NCBI RefSeq assembly: GCF_003340565.1
Contig: NZ_QPLK01000015.1
Location: 42,399-106,398 of the forward strand
Direction of reading: 5' to 3'
DNA: 64,000 nucleotides
DNA from: Rhodovulum sp. 12E13
GTDB taxonomy: Bacteria; Pseudomonadota; Alphaproteobacteria; Rhodobacterales; Rhodobacteraceae
Within the stretch, counting starts at the first letter, position 1, and each line of letters starts with the position of its first letter. Shown one piece after another: positions 56,232-64,000 of the stretch. The position numbers were made by a program, and so were the translations under genes. Below the pieces are notes generated by a model, which was given only the letters and a program-made list of their open reading frames with translations, had not been told where the DNA came from and did not search any database.

Positions 56232-56831
56232 TCAGCCCTCGGTGGGCGGCGTCGTGCCGGTCTCGAGCCTGCCCGTGCCGCAGGCGCGGGCGATCAGGCT
56301 CTCGAAGCGCTCGGTCAGCCAGTTGAGCGCCTGCTCCTGGTCGGCGATCTCGCCCGAGATCTGGTCCTGCAGCGAGGCGAAGACCTGGGCCGAGCGGCTC
56401 TGCTCCACGATCGCAAGGCCCTCGGTGCCGGCCACGAAATCGTAGATGATCAGCGCGATCACCACGAGCAGCATCCCCCTGAGCGCCCCGAAGAGGAAGC
56501 CCAGCCCCTGGTCGATCGCGTTGAGCGCCGAGCGCTGCACGATCGAAGAGAAGAGCGGCGTGAACAGGGCGAACACGATCAGAACCACCGCGAACACGCC
56601 GGCGAACGCCGCGATGGTCGAGGCCGCGCAATTCTCGAGAAAGTCCGACACGACCGGGATCTCGGCCACCAGAGGCTCGGCCCGGGGCGCGAACATGTAG
56701 GCGAGCACCGCCGCCGCGACCCAGCCCGCGATGGCCAGCGCCTCGCGTACGAAGCCGCGCGCATAGGCCAGGATCGCCGAGACCACGATGACGACGGCGA
56801 CGCCCGCGTCGACCAGAGTGAAGCCTTCCAT
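56232..56831 (-). CDS. cvpA: CvpA family membrane protein
   Basis: The 199-residue inner-membrane protein has four hydrophobic helices, beginning VDAGVAVVIVVSAILAYARG and the pattern REALAIAGWVAAAVLA (about residues 30-45). CvpA is linked to colicin V production in E. coli and to cell-envelope stress. The C terminus is hydrophilic. In relatives it is followed by purF; here it follows radA (102 bp) and then a convergent region. Confidence 0.9.
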   Translation of the reverse strand: MEGFTLVDAGVAVVIVVSAILAYARGFVREALAIAGWVAAAVLAYMFAPRAEPLVAEIPVVSDFLENCAASTIAAFAGVFAVVLIVFALFTPLFSSIVQRSALNAIDQGLGFLFGALRGMLLVVIALIIYDFVAGTEGLAIVEQSRSAQVFASLQDQISGEIADQEQALNWLTERFESLIARACGTGRLETGTTPPTEG

Positions 56832-56932
56832 GCCTCTCGCCTTCCTGCCCCCGCACCGCCCGCCCGCTGGCGTGGCCGCGCCCCGAACTGCCCAAGGGTC
56901 TCCACGAAACGGCAGGGACCCGTCGCGGCGCC

Positions 56933-58324
<1,392 letters not shown>

Positions 58325-58368
58325 GCCTGCGCTCATGCCCTGCCCGCGCGCGGGCGGCAAGGGCGGGA

Positions 58369-58414
58369 GCGGGGGCCAGCCCCCGCACCCCCGGAGTATT
58401 TGCGCCAAGATGAT
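58369..58414 (+). repeat. Composite hairpin/GGAGTATTT intergenic element, copy d
   Basis: Stem GCGGGGGC/GCCCCCGC (58369-58386) is followed by ACCCCCGGAGTATTTGCGCC and AAGATGAT. It lies between radA and an SDR gene and is oriented against both, so it is not a simple terminator of either. Confidence 0.7.
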
Positions 58415-58519
58415 GGGGCAGCGGCCGGAAGGGCCGTGTGGGCGAGGTCGCCAGGTGACGCCCCGCACGGCCCTGCCGGGAGCGGTCACGGCGCCGGGCC
58501 GATTGCGGGCGCGGTCCGC

Positions 58520-59299
58520 TCAGATCGTGGCGTTGGTCGCGCCGCCGTCGGCGAGGATGTTCTGCGCCACGATGAAGCCCGCATGGACCGAGCAGAGGAA
58601 GGCGCAGGCGGCGCCGAACTCTTCCGCCGTGCCGTAGCGGCGCACGGGGATCGTGGCCTCGCGCTTCGCCCGTGCCTCGTCGATCGTGATGCCCTCGCGC
58701 TCGGCAACGCCGCCGTCGAGCGACACGGCACGGTCGGTGGCGTGGATGCCCGGCAGCAGGTTGTTGATCGTCACCCCGTGCTGCGCGACCTGCCTTGCCG
58801 TGCCGGCCACGTAGCCCGTGAGCCCCGTGCGCGCGGCGTTGGACAGGCCGAGTGCAGGGATCGGCGCCTTGACCGACTGCGAGGTGATGTTGACGACCCG
58901 GCCCCAGCGCCTGTCGATCATCTTCGGCAGCAGCTCGGTCATCAGGGCGATGGGCGTCAGCATGTTGGCGTCGAGCGCCTTGATGAAATCCTCGCGCCCC
59001 CAGTCGGACCAGACGCCCGGCGGCGGCCCGCCGGCATTGGTCACGAGGATGTCGACGTCGCCGGCGGCCGCCAGCACCTCGGCGCGGCCGTCCTCGGCGG
59101 TGATGTCTGCGGCGACGGTCGTGACGGTCACGCCGTGGGCGGCGCGGATCGCCTCGGCGGTCTCCGTCAGCGCCTCGGCCCCGCGGGCGTTCATCACCAG
59201 ATCGACGCCTGCGGCGGCGAGCGCCTCGGCGCAGCCGCGCCCCAGCCCCTTGGACGAGGCGCAGACGAGCGCCTTCCTGCCGGCGATTCCGAGATCCAT
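58520..59299 (-). CDS. SDR-fold protein lacking the catalytic Tyr/Lys
   Basis: The 259-residue protein has the Rossmann fold of 3-oxoacyl-ACP reductase-like SDRs, but the cofactor motif is CASSKGLGRG rather than TGxxxGxG. The YxxxK site is replaced by SNAAR (about residue 155). The preceding Ser region ITSQSVK is kept, as is TNAGGPPPG. I recall this pattern from the BKR-like SDR subgroup described as lacking a perfect catalytic tetrad, so the enzyme's activity is uncertain. It is divergent from the Hint-domain gene. Confidence 0.85.
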   Translation of the reverse strand: MDLGIAGRKALVCASSKGLGRGCAEALAAAGVDLVMNARGAEALTETAEAIRAAHGVTVTTVAADITAEDGRAEVLAAAGDVDILVTNAGGPPPGVWSDWGREDFIKALDANMLTPIALMTELLPKMIDRRWGRVVNITSQSVKAPIPALGLSNAARTGLTGYVAGTARQVAQHGVTINNLLPGIHATDRAVSLDGGVAEREGITIDEARAKREATIPVRRYGTAEEFGAACAFLCSVHAGFIVAQNILADGGATNATI

Positions 59300-59485
59300 G
59301 TGCGTGCTCTCCCTGTTGCGTTCGCCGTGCGCCTTAGCACCGGGGCGCCCGGGCGGGAAGGCGCGTGGCCGCTCCGCGCCCGCGGGAGCCGCCTTCCCGT
59401 TGCCCCGCGCCCCCGCGGCGGCTATCGGAGGGCGACGCGAAGGCACGGGGACACCCCGGGAAACGGGGAGGCACGGGAAGGGCCG

Positions 59486-60526
59486 ATGACGGGCGAGCCG
59501 ACGACGCGACAGCCGAGCTATACCTGCCGGGTGCTGCCGGGCACGGCGATGCGGGCGGTGGCCGGCGTCAACCAGGGCGACGCCGTGGCCACGGCCGAGC
59601 CGCTCTGCCCGGGTGACGTCTATCGTCTCGATGCCGGGGCGGAGCCGCTCGACCTCGCCATCGCCGATGCGGGGGTGGCGGCGGGGGCCTCGGGCGGCGT
59701 GCCGGTGCTCTGCCCGGGCGCGGCGCATGCCGTGGCCGAGGGGAGCGCGGCCGGCCCACCCGGCGCCGCCCTGCGCCTGGCCGCGCGGCTCACCTTCCTC
59801 GCGCCCGACGGACATTCGCTGGACGTGATCCTGATCGAGGCGCAGCCACCCGACGGGGAGGCCGAGGCCCTGCTGTTCCCGCTCGGCCCGGTGGAGGCCG
59901 GCCTCGACTACGTTCTCGCCGGCGCGAGGATGGGCACGGCAGAGGAAGTGCGGCTGGCCGAGGTCGTGCCCTTCGCCTTCGCCGCCGGCACGCGCATCAC
60001 CGCCGCCGACGGGCGCATGGTCGAGGTGGAGCGGCTCGCCCCCGGCGACCTCGTGCTCACCCGCGACGGCGGCAAGCGGCCCGTGCGCGCGGTGCTCCCG
60101 CGCACCGAGCGCGCGCTCGGCGCTCACGCGCCCGTCGTGATCCCGGCCGGCACGCTGGGCAACGCCGGCGACCTCATCCTGAGCCAGCACCAGCGGCTGC
60201 TCGTCTATCAGCGCGGGCCCGACCGGCTGACCGAGACCCCCGAACTGCTGGTGCGGGCGGGCGATCTCGTCGACGGCGAGACGGTGACGCTGCGGCGCGG
60301 CGGCTTCGTCGACTACGTGAGCCTTGCGCTCGACCGCCACGAGATGCTCTTCGCCGAGGGGGTGGCGGTGGAGAGTCTCGAGGTCAACGCCGCCACCCTG
60401 CCCCGCCTGCCAGAAGCGCAGGCGCAGGCGGTGGCCGGCCTCGACCACGCGCCCCACCATGGCACCGAGGCGGGCCGGGCGCTCGCCGCCGAGGCGCGGG
60501 CGCGGCTCTTCGGCGGCAAGGCGTGA
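59486..60526 (+). CDS. Hint_2-domain protein without its first cysteine
   Basis: The 346-residue protein has an N-terminal domain (residues 1-160) without recognised family. A Hint_2-like domain (about 165-310) follows, with RLAPGDLVLTRDGGKRPVRA, HAPVVIPAGTLGN, LSQHQRLLVYQ and LALDRHEMLFAEGVAVESLE. In intact Hint domains the block starts with Cys in CFxxGTxI; here it reads FAFAAGTRI, so the autoprocessing nucleophile is missing. There is no signal peptide. It ends 20 bp before kynU, on the same strand. Hint_2 proteins are often secreted with RTX-like repeats; none are present. Confidence 0.8.
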   Translation: MTGEPTTRQPSYTCRVLPGTAMRAVAGVNQGDAVATAEPLCPGDVYRLDAGAEPLDLAIADAGVAAGASGGVPVLCPGAAHAVAEGSAAGPPGAALRLAARLTFLAPDGHSLDVILIEAQPPDGEAEALLFPLGPVEAGLDYVLAGARMGTAEEVRLAEVVPFAFAAGTRITAADGRMVEVERLAPGDLVLTRDGGKRPVRAVLPRTERALGAHAPVVIPAGTLGNAGDLILSQHQRLLVYQRGPDRLTETPELLVRAGDLVDGETVTLRRGGFVDYVSLALDRHEMLFAEGVAVESLEVNAATLPRLPEAQAQAVAGLDHAPHHGTEAGRALAAEARARLFGGKA

Positions 60527-60546
60527 TCGCGCGAGAGGAGACAGGG

Positions 60547-61746
60547 ATGCAGACCGACTTCGACTGGACGCGCGCGCAGTTCCACCTGCCCGAGGGCGTC
60601 ACCTATCTCGACGGCAATTCGCTGGGCCCGCTGCCCCGGGCCGCGGCGGGGCGGGTCGCGCAGGCGGTGGAGGCCGAGTGGGGCGAGATGCTGATCGGCG
60701 GCTGGAACCGGGCGGGCTGGATGGCGCAGCCCGACCGGCTGGGCGACCGGATCGGCCGGCTGATCGGCGCCGAGCCCGGCCACGTCACGGTGGGCGACAC
60801 GCTCTCGGTCAAGGTCTACCAGGCGCTCGCCGCGGCGCTCGCCCTGGCCCCGGAAGGTCGCAGGGTGGTGCTGTCGGATACCGGCAACTTCCCCACCGAT
60901 CTCTACATGGCCGAGGGCCTCCTGCGCGCGCTGGGGCGCGGGCACGAGCTGGTCACGGTCGCCCCCGAGGAGGTGGAGGCGCGCATCGGCGATGATATCG
61001 CCGTGCTGATGCTCACCGAGGTCGACTATCGCACCGGCCGCCTGCACGACATGGCCGGGCTGACCGCCCGCGCCCATGCCGCCGGCGCGCTGACGGTCTG
61101 GGATCTCGCCCATTCCGCCGGCGCGATCGAGGTGGATCTTGCCGGGGCGGGGGCCGATTTCGCCGCCGGCTGCACCTACAAGTTCCTCAACGGCGGACCG
61201 GGCGCGCCCGCCTTCGTATACGTCGCGCCGCGCCACGCCGAAAGGGCGGAGGCGACCCTGCAGGGCTGGCTCGGCCATGCCGCGCCCTTCGCCTTCGAGC
61301 CGGGCTATCGCGCCGCGCCCGGCGTCGCGCGGATGCGCGTGGGCACGCCGCCCGCCCTGCAGATGGCCGCGCTCGAGGCCGCGCTCGACGTGTGGGAACG
61401 GGTCGACATGGCCGAACTGCGCGCGCGCTCCATCGCCCTGTCCGAGCGGTTCCTCGCCGGGGTCGAGGCCGCCTGCCCGCAGCTGGCGCTCGTCTCCCCC
61501 CGAGACCCCGCGTGCCGGGGCAGCCAGGTCTCGTTCCGCTTCGAAGAGGGCTATGCCGCGATGCAGGCGGCCATCGCGGGCGGGGTGGTGGGCGATTTCC
61601 GCGCGCCCGACATCATGCGCTTCGGCATCACGCCGCTCTACCTGTCGGAGGCGGACATCGACCGCGCCGTGGCGGTGCTGGCCGAGGTGATGGCGAGCGG
61701 CGCGTGGGACCGGCCCGAATTCCGCGCCCGCGCCGCCGTGACCTGA
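60547..61746 (+). CDS. kynU: Kynureninase
   Basis: The 399-residue PLP enzyme cleaves kynurenine to anthranilate and alanine in tryptophan degradation. It has YLDGNSLGPLP near the N terminus, the PLP Asp in VWDLAHSAGA, the PLP Lys in CTYKFLNGGPGAPAF (about residue 211) and MRFGITPLYL near the C terminus. GAGGAG precedes the ATG. Other kynurenine genes such as kynA are not adjacent. Confidence 0.94.
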   Translation: MQTDFDWTRAQFHLPEGVTYLDGNSLGPLPRAAAGRVAQAVEAEWGEMLIGGWNRAGWMAQPDRLGDRIGRLIGAEPGHVTVGDTLSVKVYQALAAALALAPEGRRVVLSDTGNFPTDLYMAEGLLRALGRGHELVTVAPEEVEARIGDDIAVLMLTEVDYRTGRLHDMAGLTARAHAAGALTVWDLAHSAGAIEVDLAGAGADFAAGCTYKFLNGGPGAPAFVYVAPRHAERAEATLQGWLGHAAPFAFEPGYRAAPGVARMRVGTPPALQMAALEAALDVWERVDMAELRARSIALSERFLAGVEAACPQLALVSPRDPACRGSQVSFRFEEGYAAMQAAIAGGVVGDFRAPDIMRFGITPLYLSEADIDRAVAVLAEVMASGAWDRPEFRARAAVT

Positions 61747-62089
61747 CGGAGGCCCCCGCGGCGCAGGCCGCGAGTGGCGTCTGCGATCGGAAGCCTGAGG
61801 GCTGAACATGCCGCGTGGGCCGTGTCACGCAAAGCGTCGCCAGCGGGGTCAGGCGGCCGGGGCGTCCGGCGCCCGGCGCGACGGGCGCCGCGGGGCGGCC
61901 ACCATCCCCATGCCCGCGACCGGCAGGCCGAGCGCGCCCGGCAGCGACACCGGCGCGAGCGAGCCCGGCGAGCCGTGGAACGTGGCGTGGCTTGTGGGCG
62001 AGGCCCGCGACCGTGCCCGTGCACTCGGTGACCGTCGCGGCTGCCAGACGACCTGTGCGCCGCGCCGTCCCGGTTCGGCAGACAGGGTG
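61747..62089. other. 343-bp region without a supported gene
   Basis: The region between convergent kynU and the DUF2059 gene contains no gene that I can support. On the minus strand one open frame has a stretch VSLPGALGLPVAG near a terminal Arg cluster, reminiscent of a VPLPA-type sorting tail, but the upstream part is Arg/Ser-rich and lacks a start. Confidence 0.5.
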
Positions 62090-62974
62090 TCAGATATCCT
62101 CGCCCGCCATGAAGGTGGCCGCCGCCAGCCCGAGCTCGCGGCTGATGCGGGTGAACATCTCGTCGAAGGCGGCGAAGAGCGCCGCGTTCAACGCTTCGCC
62201 CTCCGGCGTCTCCGACAGCGCTGTATAAGCGGCCAGTTCGTCGTCGGAGAGCGGCTGATAGGCCATGCCGAGATAGGCGTAGACCCAGTCGCGCGTCTCG
62301 GCGCGGATCTGCTCCTCCTGGGCCCAGACATCGGCCAGCATCTGCTCCTCGGTGAGCTGCCCGTCGAAGGCGCCGCCCGCATCGAGACCCTGGTAGAAGG
62401 CCCAGTTGGAGTTGAGCGCGCCGACCACGTTCATCTCGACGAGATCGTTGGCCTCGACGAACGACCGCAACAGGTCGAATCGCGGATCGCCCGAAGCCTC
62501 GAGCTCGGCGGCGGCCTCTTCCGACGCCTCCTCGACGCCCGGATCGAGCAGCGCACGCCGGGCCGACAGCTCCAGCCCCACGATGCGCCGGCCCAGATCG
62601 CTCTCGAAGAACTGCAGCAGCGCGTCGATCGTGCCCGGCTCCAGCCGCGCGGCCATCCCCCGCTGCATCTCGCGGCGCATCCGGTCGGTGTCGTAGATGC
62701 GCGCCACCTGCGCGGTCCAGCGGGCGCCGCCCCGGCCCGGGAACATGTCGCGCGCAAGGTCGGCGCCGTAATCCAGCCCCTCGTCGCGCATGATGGGCAT
62801 GAGCTCGTCGATCCCCAGCGCCTCGGCGAGGGGGGCGACCTGCTCGACCGTCACGGCGCCGCTCCCGTCCGGCGTCGGCTGACCGGTCTGGGCCGCAAGC
62901 GGCCCGGCGGCGAAGTGCGCGACGCCGGCGGCAACGGCGACGACGAGGGCTGCGAGCGTGCGGGCGCTGGTCAT
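62090..62974 (-). CDS. Exported DUF2059 domain protein
   Basis: The 294-residue protein has a signal peptide (about residues 1-28, ending PLAAQ) and a helical domain of the DUF2059 type (about 95-160, with FFESDLGRRIVGLE). Its acidic C-terminal half is also helical, including an MLADVWAQEEQIRAETRDW segment. DUF2059 proteins are envelope-associated, and their function is unknown. AGGAG precedes the ATG. It is divergent from the tRNA. Confidence 0.85.
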   Translation of the reverse strand: MTSARTLAALVVAVAAGVAHFAAGPLAAQTGQPTPDGSGAVTVEQVAPLAEALGIDELMPIMRDEGLDYGADLARDMFPGRGGARWTAQVARIYDTDRMRREMQRGMAARLEPGTIDALLQFFESDLGRRIVGLELSARRALLDPGVEEASEEAAAELEASGDPRFDLLRSFVEANDLVEMNVVGALNSNWAFYQGLDAGGAFDGQLTEEQMLADVWAQEEQIRAETRDWVYAYLGMAYQPLSDDELAAYTALSETPEGEALNAALFAAFDEMFTRISRELGLAAATFMAGEDI

Positions 62975-63143
62975 GACATCTCCTGCGGTTTCTCTCCGAT
63001 TAAGCGTGCGGCGAGTGTTTTCCAAGGGTGCTGGCGCGACCCTCCGTCTCCGCCTGTCCGGTGCAGCGCGGCCGCTGCGCGGCAGGGGTTGCACCCGCCG
63101 GCCTGCCCCATTATGCAACCGCCACCCCGGCCACGGGGAGCGC

Positions 63144-63233
63144 GGAGGGGTGCCGGAGTGGTCGAACGGGGCGGTCTCGAAAACCGTTGTAGGGGCAACC
63201 CTACCGAGGGTTCGAATCCCTCTCCCTCCGCCA
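63144..63233 (+). tRNA. tRNA-Ser (anticodon CGA)
   Basis: The 90-base sequence folds as a class II tRNA: acceptor GGAGGGG/TCCCTCC with discriminator G, anticodon loop CTCGAAA with CGA anticodon, a long variable arm (TTGTAGGGGCAACCCTACC region) and T loop GGTTCGAATCC. CCA is encoded. It reads UCG codons. tRNA-Ser genes are common integration sites for islands. Confidence 0.96.
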
Positions 63234-63601
63234 CTATCACCCTTTCGAACCTGTTCAGGCCGCCCGTCCGCGGCGAATTTTCTTCTGTTTTCAAAGGGGT
63301 TTGCCCGATGAGTGCGAACTGCTGAGACGCGGGGCCGCGGCGATTTCCGTCTCTGAATGGCCTCTCGTCTCTGGTCGGGCGAACCGCTCCGATTTCGGTT
63401 CGGTCGGAAATTTCCTCGCCTTTACAATGGTCTGACTCTCAACGCCGCCAAAACTGCGCGCCTTGTTTCCATCGCTATCGAGCGAAACAGAGACCGAACA
63501 TGCAGGAGGCGTATCCAATAGGTGCGCTGGCCGAATAGCGCGTAGCGATGGCGGTGTTGCCATGAGACCGATTGCTCTTGGCCATCAGATCCCGACAATG
63601 A
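63234..63601. other. Lower-GC region downstream of tRNA-Ser with no supported gene
   Basis: The base composition is visibly lower in GC than the rest of the window. The short open frames (at most about 90 codons) have no recognised motif or good ribosome-binding site. No copy of the tRNA 3' end is found here, so no attachment-site pair can be shown within the window. Confidence 0.5.
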
Positions 63602-63901
63602 TCAGGTTTTCGTCTTCCCGGCTCGGCGCCGCGCCAAATCGCGGTAGAGCGCCTCACGGGTGATGCCGAGTTCCGCGGCCACCTCCTGCCAGCGGCCCCT
63701 TTCCGGCAGGCTTTGACCGTCGGCAAGCCACGCGTCGAGGCGGTCGGCCACGCGTGGCAGCGAACGGATTTCGGCCCTGAGACGCGCCGCCTGAACCGTG
63801 CGCGCCAGGTTTTGTGCCCAACGTTCGGCAAGGCCGGCGTCCGACTTCAGCCGCGTACGGAATACCTCGCGCGGGGCGGTGTCAGCAAACCGTGTTGGCG
63901 C
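63602..63901 (-). pseudogene. Truncated Crp/Fnr family regulator (C-terminal part)
   Basis: From APTRFADTAPREVF onward, about 100 residues match the linker helix and helix-turn-helix of Crp/Fnr-type regulators (LAERWAQNLARTVQAARLR, LPRVADRLDAWL and WQEVAAELGITREALYRDLARRR). The cyclic-nucleotide-like sensory domain expected before APTRF is not found. The frame remains open to the window edge but its translation is Pro/Thr/Arg-rich and unlike the family. The gene appears cut at about 63900 and joined to another coding sequence. Confidence 0.6.
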
Positions 63902-63998
63902 GTGGAGCTGAGGCGAGCAGCGTCGTGAGGACGTTGAGGTAACTCGTGGCTCCGTTTTCTCGGGCGGCGTGCCATCGACCGTAGGCGGCGAGGTTCTT
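63882..63998 (-). CDS. C-terminal end of an unidentified protein, partial
   Basis: A different minus-strand frame from the Crp/Fnr fragment gives 38 residues, including YGRWHAARENGATSYLNVLT, then a TGA at 63882-63884. The composition looks like real coding sequence, but I cannot name the family. It overlaps the beginning of the Crp/Fnr fragment by about 20 bp and continues beyond the right edge. Confidence 0.35.
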   Translation of the reverse strand, partial: KNLAAYGRWHAARENGATSYLNVLTTLLASAPRANTVC

Positions 63999-64000
63999 CG

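Noticed and set aside
61747..62089. Degenerate VPLPA-CTERM protein gene on the minus strand
   Set aside because: Only a short tail (VSLPGALGLPVAG plus Arg cluster) is similar; there is no start codon, no secretion signal and the upstream part is Arg/Ser-rich.
63234..63600. Attachment-site copy (attR) of tRNA-Ser
   Set aside because: No repeat of the tRNA 3' end was found in the remaining 770 bp; the integration idea cannot be shown from this window alone.

Overview
The window is GC-rich chromosomal DNA from an alphaproteobacterium of the order Rhodobacterales (Rhodobacteraceae/Roseobacteraceae). The evidence is the gene repertoire: an OlsB-type ornithine lipid acyltransferase, class II DAHP synthase, a DUF2849/ferredoxin-NADP reductase remnant of a sulfite-assimilation cluster, DUF1194, DUF2059, Hint_2 and VWA-type secreted proteins, a membrane-less PhoR, and a hairpin-plus-'GGATATTT..AAGAAGAAG' intergenic element that I associate with this group. 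Nearly all of the sequence is coding. No CRISPR array, rRNA, prophage or complete insertion sequence was seen.

Layout. 0-5.3 kb: edge of msrB, olsB, a tripartite tricarboxylate transporter operon (tctC-tctB-tctA) and a tandem universal stress protein. 5.4-15 kb: purF, two tiny paralogous GspC/PilP HR-like genes, an SDR, then a cell-wall and translation run (periplasmic amidase, lipoprotein alpha/beta hydrolase, PBP1A, prfB). 15-20 kb: an uncharacterised family protein, a methyltransferase-like protein, glutaryl-CoA dehydrogenase, a secreted dienelactone-hydrolase-like protein, a TetR regulator with its own palindromic operator, and infC with a probable AUA start. 20-28 kb: ferredoxin-NADP reductase, DUF2849, an Lrp/AsnC regulator, a PQQ-type sugar dehydrogenase, a GlxA-type AraC regulator, class II DAHP synthase and a DUF1194 protein.

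28-40 kb: a PAS protein, gmk with a gamma-carbonic anhydrase, a gamma-synthase-like PLP enzyme, and a complete phosphate regulon phoR-pstS-pstC-pstA-pstB-phoU-phoB. That regulon has a clear three-unit Pho box before pstS and an attenuator after it. 40-51.6 kb: a DadA-like oxidase, aroQ, small enzymes, an orphan iron-binding protein, a cytochrome P450, and a branched-chain-amino-acid-type ABC transporter (livK-G-F-H-M) interrupted by two overlapping genes for small exported proteins. 51.7-61.7 kb: M32 carboxypeptidase, ctaA, trmJ, a ThiE-like protein, cvpA, radA, a degenerate SDR, a Hint_2 protein without its first cysteine, and kynureninase. 62-64 kb: DUF2059, tRNA-Ser(CGA), a lower-GC stretch, and a truncated Crp/Fnr regulator at a probable recombination junction.

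No obviously new defence or mobile system is visible. The most interesting signals are the composite intergenic repeats, the two secreted-protein genes inside the liv operon, the HR-domain pair, the apparent loss of the sulfite reductase block between DUF2849 and fpr (with a 17-bp tandem repeat at the site), the non-AUG infC start, two enzyme-family members lacking catalytic residues, and the tRNA-proximal junction at the right end.
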